Of a stretch of 64,000 nucleotides of DNA, positions 17,121 to 24,683 are shown in pieces (the first letter of the stretch is position 1; the number at the start of each line of letters is the position of its first letter). A program made the position numbers and the translations under genes. Below the pieces are notes generated by a model that saw only the letters and a program-made list of their open reading frames with translations, did not search any database and was not told the DNA's origin. Source of the stretch: GAS188 sp963794475 (lineage in GTDB: Bacteria > Pseudomonadota > Alphaproteobacteria > Rhizobiales > Beijerinckiaceae); NCBI GenBank assembly GCA_963794475.1, contig CAWCDW010000002.1, positions 186,001 to 250,000 of the forward strand. The letters run 5' to 3'.

Positions 17121-17923
17121 TGAGAGCGCAAGGCGCAAGCATCGCGGTGAACGGCCTCGCCGGTGCCGTTCTGGTCTTTCTTCTGTTCCCGGTGCTTGTC
17201 GTCCTTCTCATCTCCTTCAGCTCGGTCGATTTCCTCTCCTTCCCGCCGCCCAGCCTGTCGCTGCGCTGGTATCGAACGATCTTCTCCAATTGGGAGTGGA
17301 TCGACGCCTTCCTCATCACGCTGCAGGTCGGCGCGCTCACCGCGCTCTTATCGACGCTGCTCGGCGTGCCCGCCGCCTTCGCGCTCTCGCGCCATCTCAA
17401 GCGAGGGCAGAGTTTCGTGAACGCGCTTGCGCTCGCCGCGCTCGTCACGCCCCCGATCATCAAGGCGATCTCGATCTATCTTTATTACGTGCCCTTGGGC
17501 CTGTTGAACACCGTTCCGGGGCTCGCCTTCGCGCACACGGTATCGGGCATTCCGTTCGTCGTGATCAATGTCGTTGCGGGTCTTCGCGGATACGACCGTG
17601 ATCTCGAGCGGGCCGCCACCATTCACGGCGCCTCCCCGTTGCGCGCCGTTCTCGGCATCACGCTCCCGCTCATCGCGCCGAGCATCATCGTGGGCGCGGT
17701 GTTCGCCTTCATGCAATCGGCGCAGGAGCTCTTGATTGCGATGTTCGTCCTCGGCACGCTGGAGAAGCCGCTCGCGGTCAAGCTCTGGGAAGGGGTGAGG
17801 GTCGCAATCGATCCTTCACTTGCGGCTGCGACGACCTCGGTCACCGCGCTCGCGATCCTCGGCCTCGTGACGGTGATGCTGGCGAGCCGCCGCACCCGCC
17901 CCACAAAAGTTGCAGCGCGATAG
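17120..17923 (+). CDS. Spermidine/putrescine-type ABC transporter permease (PotC-like)
   Basis: This 267-residue membrane protein starts at an ATG that overlaps the preceding stop (TGATG). It has about six membrane spans, the PotC-family block LSLRWYRTIFSNWEWIDAF and the EAA loop ERAATIHGASPLRAVLGITLP. The N-terminal span LVFLLFPVLVVLLISFSSVDF is the expected first helix. Together with the PotA- and PotB-like genes and the binding protein that follows it forms a complete importer. Confidence 0.9.
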   Translation: MRAQGASIAVNGLAGAVLVFLLFPVLVVLLISFSSVDFLSFPPPSLSLRWYRTIFSNWEWIDAFLITLQVGALTALLSTLLGVPAAFALSRHLKRGQSFVNALALAALVTPPIIKAISIYLYYVPLGLLNTVPGLAFAHTVSGIPFVVINVVAGLRGYDRDLERAATIHGASPLRAVLGITLPLIAPSIIVGAVFAFMQSAQELLIAMFVLGTLEKPLAVKLWEGVRVAIDPSLAAATTSVTALAILGLVTVMLASRRTRPTKVAAR

Positions 17924-17975
17924 CGGAGATTCGACACGTCCATTCCATTCAGGTGGCAGGAGCAGGAGAAGAAAC

Positions 17976-19124
17976 ATGGCGGACAAGGAGACGGAATTCG
18001 CACTCGAAACACTGCGCCAGGTTCTCGAGGAGACGAGGCACCTCGATCGTCGCAGCTTTCTTCGGCGCTTGGGACAAGTCACCGCCGGATCGGCTCTCCT
18101 GAGCTCTTCCCTCGAAATGCTTGCGGGGCATGCGGCGCGGGCGGCCGAGAAGCCGGTCACCACCCTCGGCTGGGGCGGAGCCTGGCAGGAGGCCATGGAG
18201 ACGGCCTTCTTCAGGCCGTGGACGCAGAAGACCAGCGTCCCTGTGCAGTACATCGCCCCTTATGATTTCAACAAGATTCGCGCGATGGATCAGGCAAAGC
18301 AACAGCAGGTCGACGTCCTCGAAGCCGGCTCGATCGACACGCCGCGGATGATCAAATTCGGGTTGAACGCACCGCTCGACTTCACGGTGATCGATAAATC
18401 GGCGCTGTCCCCCGGACAGCTGCGCTACGGCAATGCGATCGGCGCGATCACGCTCTCAACGCTGATGGTCTACAACAAGAAGAAATGGCCCGGAGACGAC
18501 CATCCGAAATCCTGGGCGGATTTCTGGGACGTGAAGCGCTTTCCCGGTCCGCGCTCGCTCCAGCGCCGCTGCCTCACGACGATGGAGGCGGCACTGATGG
18601 CGGATGGTGTGCCCGCCGATCCCGAGAAGATGTACCCGCTCGATGTCGATCGCGCCTTCAAGAAGCTCGACGAGATCAGGCCGCACATAAAAACATGGTG
18701 GTCGAGCGGCACCGAGCCGCAACAATTCATGCAGGACGAGGAAGTCGATTTGTGCATGGTGTGGAACGGTCGCGCGAGCGATTCCATCAACAACCGTCAC
18801 GCACCTTACGAGATCGTCTGGAATCAGGCGCTCTACAACGGCGATGTCGAAGCATGGTTCCTGCTTCGAAATTGCCCAAATCCGCAAGGCGGCATGAAGC
18901 TTCTCGACTTCGTCGGTCGTGCCGAACCTCAGGCGGCGTTCGCGCGGGCCCTTTTCTACGGCCCGACGAATCTCAAGGCTTACGATTATATCGACGAGAA
19001 GCTCGCCAAACAGTTACCCTCTTATCCCGATAATGCGAAGGTCTCGCTTCTCGTCGACTATAACTGGTGGGTCGACCACTACGACGAGCTGACGCTCAAA
19101 TTCGAGAACTGGATCCAGTCCTGA
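17976..19124 (+). CDS. Spermidine/putrescine-type ABC transporter, substrate-binding protein with Tat signal
   Basis: The start is the ATG at 17976, placed behind a purine-rich AGGAGAAGAAAC site. Residues 24-32 (DRRSFLRRL) form a twin-arginine motif followed by a hydrophobic stretch, so export through Tat as a folded protein is expected. The mature part is an extracellular solute-binding protein (family 1/PotD-like) with the blocks NKKKWPGDDHPKSWADFWD and NVEAWF-like lobe contacts. It is 382 residues long. It closes the PotABC-like operon. A perfect stem-loop follows at 19154. Ligand unknown. Confidence 0.88.
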   Translation: MADKETEFALETLRQVLEETRHLDRRSFLRRLGQVTAGSALLSSSLEMLAGHAARAAEKPVTTLGWGGAWQEAMETAFFRPWTQKTSVPVQYIAPYDFNKIRAMDQAKQQQVDVLEAGSIDTPRMIKFGLNAPLDFTVIDKSALSPGQLRYGNAIGAITLSTLMVYNKKKWPGDDHPKSWADFWDVKRFPGPRSLQRRCLTTMEAALMADGVPADPEKMYPLDVDRAFKKLDEIRPHIKTWWSSGTEPQQFMQDEEVDLCMVWNGRASDSINNRHAPYEIVWNQALYNGDVEAWFLLRNCPNPQGGMKLLDFVGRAEPQAAFARALFYGPTNLKAYDYIDEKLAKQLPSYPDNAKVSLLVDYNWWVDHYDELTLKFENWIQS

Positions 19125-19153
19125 GCTGATCCTCTCGCCCTCTTTGTCTTTGC

Positions 19154-19175
19154 GCGGGACGCCCTTGCGTCCCGC
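19154..19175 (+). terminator. Perfect stem-loop after the binding-protein gene
   Basis: GCGGGACGC and GCGTCCCGC form a nine-base-pair stem around a four-base CCTT loop. It lies 30 bases after the binding-protein stop and 20 bases before the next start. There is no U-tract, so it may act as a 3' stabiliser or partial terminator that separates transporter from enzyme expression. Confidence 0.55.
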
Positions 19176-19195
19176 CAACCGGCAGCGCGCCCAAC

Positions 19196-21316
19196 ATGCT
19201 CTTCGACATCGACAAGCTCCTTTCACCGAAATCAGTCGCGATCGTCGGCGCCTCGCCGCGCCAAGGCGTCGCCGCGAGGCGGGTCATCAACAATCTCCGA
19301 AAGCTCGGTTTCGGCGGGGAGATCTATCCGGTCAATCCGCGCTACCAGGAAATCGATGGCGAGCGCTGCTACGCTTCGCTTGGTGATCTGCCCACAACAC
19401 CGGACGCCGTTTTCGTGGCCATAGCCGCCGAGCAAACGATTCCCGTCATCGAGGAAGCCGGACGTTGCGGCATTCGCGCCGCAATCGTGAATGCCAGCGG
19501 CTTTGCGGACAGCGGCAGCGAGAGCGGAGAGGCCTTGCAGAAGCGTCTTTATGACGCAGCGCGGTCGAGCAACATGGCCGTCTGCGGGCCAAACAACATG
19601 GGCTTCATCAATGTGCACGATCGGGTCTGCATGTGGACGGCGGGGGCGCTTCCCCGCCTGAACGCAGGACCGGCGGCGCTCATCTCGCATAGCGGTTCGG
19701 TCGCGATCGCGGTGAGCCAGGACGCGCGCGACATCGGCCTCGCCTACGTCATAACGGCGGGCAACGAGGCGGTGTGCACCACCGCTGATTATCTTCGCGC
19801 CGTCGCCGCCGACGACAGGGTCGGCGTCATCATGCTTTTCCTCGAGACGATCCGCGACCCGCGCGGTTTCGCCGAAGCGGCAGCCGAAGCCGCACGACGC
19901 GGCAAAAGGATCATCGCGCTCAAGGTCGGCCGGACCGAGGGCGGCCGGGCGGCCGTCGCGGCGCATACGGGCGCCCTTTCGGGCGAGGACGAGGTTTACG
20001 ACGCCTTTTTTCGCCGCCACGGCATCGTTCGCGCGGGCGACATCGACGAGATGGTCGAGACCGCGGTTCTGCTTTCGAGATACGCTCATCCCCCCGAACC
20101 GCGCCGTGCGATCGTCGTCACCGTATCGGGTGGAGAGGCCGCGCTCGTCAATGATCTCGGTGGAGACGTCGGGCTCGACCTGGCCGACCTGGCGCCCGCG
20201 ACGCTCGCGGCGATGAAACCCGCGTTCCCGGAGTTTTCTCGACCGCGCAATCCGGTCGATGCCTGGGGGTTGGGCTGGGACGCTCACCGCTTCAAGCAGA
20301 TCTTCGACGCGCTCTCGCGCGAGCCGTCGGCCGGCGTTATCGCGCTCGCGCTCGACGCGCCAAGCGGCAATGGAGCCGACGCCCATGTGGCGCTCGACAT
20401 GGCCAAGGTTTGCATCGACGCGGCGTCCGGCCACGACAAGAAGATCGTATTCCTCAACAACACCGCGCCCGGTGACGTGAACAGGACAGTCCGCGACACG
20501 CTCGACCCCCACGGCATCCCCTATCTCCTCGGCATGCGCCCGTCCCTTGCGGCGTTGGCGCATTGGCTGCGGCTCTCGGCTCCAGCGAGCGCCGAGGCCA
20601 TTCAGCCACGCGCCCTGCCGCCCCTCGGCAAGCTTGGAGAGCTCGACCGCATGGCTCTCGTTGCCGAGGCAGGCCTGCCCTTCGTCCCGTGCATGCCCGC
20701 GCGGGACGCTGACGAGGCGGTCCGAATGGCGGAGCGAGTGGGCTACCCCGTCGTGCTCAAGGGGATCGCGTCAAATCTTCCTCACAAGACCGAGCACGGC
20801 CTCGTGAAGCTCGCCCTTTCCGGTCCCGCCGCGGTGCGCGGCGCTTACGGCCAGGTGAGCGCGATGCTCCAACGTCTCGCAAAGGGCGTCGATGCCGGCA
20901 TCATCGTTCAGCCCATGGTCGAAGAGGGCGTGCAACTTCTCGTCGGCGCGCGAAACGACCCCCGGTTCGGCTCGATCGTCGTGGTCGGCCTTGGCGGAAC
21001 ACTCGTCGAGGTGATGAAGGAGACGAGCCTGAGGATCGGGCCCGTCGATGCCGCGACGGCCGCCGAAATGCTCGAGGAAACCAAGGCCGCGACCCTCATC
21101 GCCGGGACGCGGGGAATGGGTCCCTTCGACAAGGACGCCGCGATCCGCGCCATCGTCGCCCTTTCGCGTTTTGCCCACGCAACATCCGAAAGCATCGCAT
21201 CGATCGAGATCAACCCCTTGATCGTGCGCAAGATCGGGCAAGGTGCTCTCGGCGTCGATCTCTTGCTCGAAACTTTCGGAGCCGGAAAGGCGGGCACGTC
21301 GGCCGCGCCGCGATGA
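19196..21316 (+). CDS. NDP-forming acyl-CoA synthetase (acetate-CoA ligase, ADP-forming family)
   Basis: The 706-residue protein fuses the alpha and beta parts of an ADP-forming acyl-CoA synthetase. An N-terminal CoA-binding Rossmann domain (SVAIVGASPRQG, about 13-24) is followed by succinyl-CoA-ligase-like domains with the AAHTGALSGED block around His257, the likely phosphorylated histidine. A C-terminal ATP-grasp domain (about 480-706) contains GYPVVLKGIASNLPHKTEHG. It would activate a carboxylic acid to its CoA thioester, or run in reverse to make ATP. The enoyl-CoA hydratase 17 bases downstream is a natural next step. No strong ribosome-binding site is visible at the ATG. Confidence 0.88.
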   Translation: MLFDIDKLLSPKSVAIVGASPRQGVAARRVINNLRKLGFGGEIYPVNPRYQEIDGERCYASLGDLPTTPDAVFVAIAAEQTIPVIEEAGRCGIRAAIVNASGFADSGSESGEALQKRLYDAARSSNMAVCGPNNMGFINVHDRVCMWTAGALPRLNAGPAALISHSGSVAIAVSQDARDIGLAYVITAGNEAVCTTADYLRAVAADDRVGVIMLFLETIRDPRGFAEAAAEAARRGKRIIALKVGRTEGGRAAVAAHTGALSGEDEVYDAFFRRHGIVRAGDIDEMVETAVLLSRYAHPPEPRRAIVVTVSGGEAALVNDLGGDVGLDLADLAPATLAAMKPAFPEFSRPRNPVDAWGLGWDAHRFKQIFDALSREPSAGVIALALDAPSGNGADAHVALDMAKVCIDAASGHDKKIVFLNNTAPGDVNRTVRDTLDPHGIPYLLGMRPSLAALAHWLRLSAPASAEAIQPRALPPLGKLGELDRMALVAEAGLPFVPCMPARDADEAVRMAERVGYPVVLKGIASNLPHKTEHGLVKLALSGPAAVRGAYGQVSAMLQRLAKGVDAGIIVQPMVEEGVQLLVGARNDPRFGSIVVVGLGGTLVEVMKETSLRIGPVDAATAAEMLEETKAATLIAGTRGMGPFDKDAAIRAIVALSRFAHATSESIASIEINPLIVRKIGQGALGVDLLLETFGAGKAGTSAAPR

Positions 21317-21332
21317 ACACAAGGAGCACAGG

Positions 21333-22151
21333 ATGACAGACGGATTGGTCCTCTACGAAACCGAGGGTCTCGTCGGCACGATCACCATGAACCGGCCAGA
21401 CAAGCTCAATGCCTTGAGCAAGGAGCTTCGTGAGGCGCTTGTGAGCGCCTTTCGCCAGGCCGATGAGGATGCATCCACGAGCGTCGTCGTGTTGCGCGCG
21501 GAAGGGAGAAGCTTCTGCGCCGGTTACGACATCGGCAGCGTCGACCCGAGCCGCGATTCCTGGCGGCACGACGCGCTTCGCTGGCACGCGCACCTCTCAC
21601 CGCAGCTCGAATTCGAGATGATGCCTTGGTATATGCGAAAGCCCGTGATCGCATCCGTCCAAGGGCATGCAGTCGGCGGAGGTTGCGAGCTCACCATGTA
21701 TTGCGATCTCACCATCGCGGCCGACAATGCGAAATTCGGCGAGCCTGAGGTGCGCTTCTCGAACACGGGCCCCGGCCTCGTGATGCCCTGGATCATCGGC
21801 TACAAACGCGCTCGAGAGCTCCTCTACTTCGGCGATCTCATCGACGCCGAGACCGCGCTTCGCTACGGTATGATCAATGCCGTCGTTCCCGCCGATGAGC
21901 TACGCGAAGCCACAAGCAAATATGCAAAGCGTCTCGCGCTGGTCTCGCCGGAAGCGCTGGTCGCGACGAAATTATCCATCAATCGGGGGGCCGATATCGT
22001 GGGTTTCCGCAACGCCATGCAGGCGGGGCTCGACGTCGTCGCGCCACTTTATGCGGCAAAGACGGAGGCCGGCACGACCTTCAAGGAAATCACCAAGGAA
22101 AAAGGCTTGGGCGCCGCGCTGAAATGGCGCGGCGAGCAGTTCAAGAATTAG
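21333..22151 (+). CDS. Enoyl-CoA hydratase/isomerase family protein (second of two)
   Basis: The 272-residue crotonase-fold protein starts at an ATG behind AAGGAG; the frame is open further upstream, inside the synthetase gene. The oxyanion segment FCAGYDIGS (61-69), GHAVGGGCEL with Glu119 and GEPEVRF with Glu139 place both catalytic acids correctly. It sits 17 bases after the acyl-CoA synthetase gene and 68 bases before the first demethylase fusion, so activation, hydration and demethylation genes are one unit. Carnitinyl-CoA dehydratase-type chemistry is possible but not proven. Confidence 0.9.
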   Translation: MTDGLVLYETEGLVGTITMNRPDKLNALSKELREALVSAFRQADEDASTSVVVLRAEGRSFCAGYDIGSVDPSRDSWRHDALRWHAHLSPQLEFEMMPWYMRKPVIASVQGHAVGGGCELTMYCDLTIAADNAKFGEPEVRFSNTGPGLVMPWIIGYKRARELLYFGDLIDAETALRYGMINAVVPADELREATSKYAKRLALVSPEALVATKLSINRGADIVGFRNAMQAGLDVVAPLYAAKTEAGTTFKEITKEKGLGAALKWRGEQFKN

Positions 22152-22219
22152 GATAGTAACCCGCACCCGCCTGTTGGGGGTGAACCCTTCAGGCATCAAG
22201 TGAAAGAAAGGCGGCGGCG

Positions 22220-24640
22220 ATGGATTCGCAGGCGCGCGTGGTGATCGTCGGCGGCGGCATCATGGGTGTCGGCCTCGCCTATCATCTCGCGCTCGAGGGC
22301 TGGACCGAGATCGCGCTCTTCGAGAAAGGGGAGCTGACCTCGGGATCGACCTGGCACGCCGCGGGGCAATGCCCGCATTTCAACGGCTCGCTCAATCTCA
22401 CGAAGGTCCATCTCTACGGGACAAGGCTTTACCCGAAGCTCGAGGCGCTGACGGGTCAAGCCGTTTCCTGGCACCCTTGTGGCGGCCTCAGATTGGCCCT
22501 CACGGACGAGGAAGTCGACTGGTTCCATTATGTCGAGGGGCTGTCGCGGCTCGTCGACTATGATTGCGAGATCATCGGTCCCTCGGAAATTCGGCGCCAT
22601 CACCCCTTCCTGGAAACCTTCGGCGTCAAGGCTGCCTTCCGCACCCTCCATGACGGGCACGTCGCTCCGGCGGATGTGACGAACGCCATGGCGGCCGGAG
22701 CGCGCAAGCTTGGCGTGGAGATTCATCGGCGGACACGCGTTTGCGACATCAAGCGCCTCCCAAGCGGAGAATGGCGCGTCATCACCGACAAGGGCGAGGT
22801 CGTGTGCGAGCATGTGGTGAACGCCGCCGGCTCCTATTGCGATGTCGTGGCGTCCTGGACCGGGCACATCGCGCCGATCGCCAACATGCTCCACCATTAC
22901 GTGATCACCGAGCCCCTGCCCGAATTGATCGACCTTGCGCCCGAGCTTCCGGTGGTGCGCGACCCTTATTCGCATGCCTATCTGCGCGAGGAGGGCAATG
23001 GCGTCCTCGTCGGCCCCTACGAGACCGCAACCGCGCATGTTTGCTGGAGCGGCGAGCCGCCTCGCTGGGATTTTGAAAGCGAGCTTGTCCCGCCCGAGCT
23101 CGACCGCCTGACGCCCTGGCTCGAAAAAGCGGCGGAACGCTTGCCGCTTTTCGGCCGGGCTGGCCTCAAATCGGTCGTCTCGGGCGCCATCACGCATACG
23201 CCGGACGGCGTTTATCTCTCTGGCCCTGCTCCCGGCCCTCGGAACTATTGGATGCATTGCGGCGCCTCGATTGGCATCTGCCAAGGCGCGGGCGCGGGCA
23301 AATATCTCGCCCAATGGATGGTGCATGGGCAGGCCGAGATCAACATGCGCGAGTTCGACCCGCGCCGCTTCGGCCCTTGGGCTTCGAAGGACTACACCGA
23401 GAAAGTCTCGGTCACCGACTACCATCACATGTACTATTGCTACAAGCCTTCCGAGCAGCACGAGGTCGGCCGGGGTTTGCGCAAATCCTCGCTTCACGAC
23501 GAGCTCGAGGCGAAGGGCGCACAATTTTCACAAGTCTTCGGCTGGGAGCGCCCGCGCTGGTATGCGCGAGGCGGTGAGCGTGAGGCCTTCTCCTTCCGCC
23601 GCTCGAATTGGTGGCAGCCGGTGCGCGAGGAAGCGCTCGCGGTGCGCGAACGCGTGGGCCTGGTGGATCTTTCGCCCTTCGCCAAATACGAGGTCACCGG
23701 CAAGGGTGCCCGCGCTTTCCTCGACCGCATCTGCGCCAACGACATCCCGAGACGCCAAGGTGGCATCGTGCTCGGCCATCTCCTCAACCAAAACGGCTTC
23801 ATCGAATCCGAGATGACGATCGCGCGACTTGACGATGAGCGTTTCTACATCGTCTCGGCCGCCGTCGCGGAGCTTCATGACCTCGACCAGCTACGCTGGC
23901 GCCGGAGGGAGGGCGAGGACGTCGCCATCGAGAACGTCACGAACGCCTTCGGTACGCTCGTGCTCGCGGGGCCTTTGGCGCGCGAGGTGCTTTGCGAATG
24001 CACGGATGACGAGCTTTCGAACGGAGCCTTTCCTTGGCTCACCGCAAAGGAGATCACCGTCGCCGGCGTCGCGTTGCGCGCCTTGCGGATCAATTACGTC
24101 GGCGAGCTCGGATGGGAGCTCCACATCCCCATGGCACGCATGCGCAACGTCTATGATGCGCTCATGAAGGCCGGCACTCCACATGGCATTCGCCTCTTCG
24201 GCACTTATGCGATGAACAGCCTTCGCCTGGAGAAGGCTTACCGAGCCTGGGGCGCCGAGCTTACGAGCGAAGTCGACCTTTACGAGGCTTCGATGGAGCG
24301 CTTCGTCTCGGCGAAGAAACCGCAATTCATCGGCAAGACGGCGATGGACATCCGAAAACAAAGGGGCGAACGCATCAAGCTCGTTTATCTCGAGGTCGAT
24401 GGCCGCGATACGGATTGCCTCGGCAACGAGCCCGTCCATCACGATGGAAGGCTCGCCGGCATCACGACGAGCGGCGCCTACGGGCATACCGTCGAGAAAT
24501 CCCTGGCCCTCGCCTATGTCGATCCGCAGTTCGTGGCGCCCGGCACGGGTTTCGAAATCCTCATGCTCGGCGACAGGCGAAAAGCCCGCGTTCTCGAAGC
24601 GCCGGCGTGGGATCCTCTGAACGAGCGGTTGAGGCAATGA
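22220..24640 (+). CDS. FAD-dependent oxidoreductase/GcvT fusion, dimethylglycine/sarcosine dehydrogenase-like (first)
   Basis: The 806-residue protein has an N-terminal DAO-type FAD domain (VVIVGGGIMGVG, 7-18). His46 lies in the SGSTWHAAG block, the position that carries covalent FAD in mammalian dimethylglycine dehydrogenase. The C-terminal half is a folate-binding aminomethyltransferase (GcvT) domain with the NYVGELGWELHIP block and the EKAYRAWGAEL block. Such enzymes oxidise an N-methyl group and hand the C1 unit to tetrahydrofolate. AAAGG precedes the ATG. The neighbouring paralogue at 24.7 kb differs clearly, suggesting two successive substrates. Confidence 0.92.
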   Translation: MDSQARVVIVGGGIMGVGLAYHLALEGWTEIALFEKGELTSGSTWHAAGQCPHFNGSLNLTKVHLYGTRLYPKLEALTGQAVSWHPCGGLRLALTDEEVDWFHYVEGLSRLVDYDCEIIGPSEIRRHHPFLETFGVKAAFRTLHDGHVAPADVTNAMAAGARKLGVEIHRRTRVCDIKRLPSGEWRVITDKGEVVCEHVVNAAGSYCDVVASWTGHIAPIANMLHHYVITEPLPELIDLAPELPVVRDPYSHAYLREEGNGVLVGPYETATAHVCWSGEPPRWDFESELVPPELDRLTPWLEKAAERLPLFGRAGLKSVVSGAITHTPDGVYLSGPAPGPRNYWMHCGASIGICQGAGAGKYLAQWMVHGQAEINMREFDPRRFGPWASKDYTEKVSVTDYHHMYYCYKPSEQHEVGRGLRKSSLHDELEAKGAQFSQVFGWERPRWYARGGEREAFSFRRSNWWQPVREEALAVRERVGLVDLSPFAKYEVTGKGARAFLDRICANDIPRRQGGIVLGHLLNQNGFIESEMTIARLDDERFYIVSAAVAELHDLDQLRWRRREGEDVAIENVTNAFGTLVLAGPLAREVLCECTDDELSNGAFPWLTAKEITVAGVALRALRINYVGELGWELHIPMARMRNVYDALMKAGTPHGIRLFGTYAMNSLRLEKAYRAWGAELTSEVDLYEASMERFVSAKKPQFIGKTAMDIRKQRGERIKLVYLEVDGRDTDCLGNEPVHHDGRLAGITTSGAYGHTVEKSLALAYVDPQFVAPGTGFEILMLGDRRKARVLEAPAWDPLNERLRQ

Positions 24641-24683
24641 TCATAAGTCCGGTCATGGGTAGGCGGAGCGCACGGAGGGTGGA

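Noticed and set aside
16142..17923. One plus-strand frame of 593 codons spanning both permeases
   Set aside because: Only its last 267 codons are the PotC-like permease. The upstream part is out of frame with the PotB-like permease, which has its own coupled GTG start.
19232..20563. Minus-strand frame of 443 codons opposite the acyl-CoA synthetase
   Set aside because: Shadow of a recognisable gene. The predicted protein has no domain, and there is no ribosome-binding site at its start.
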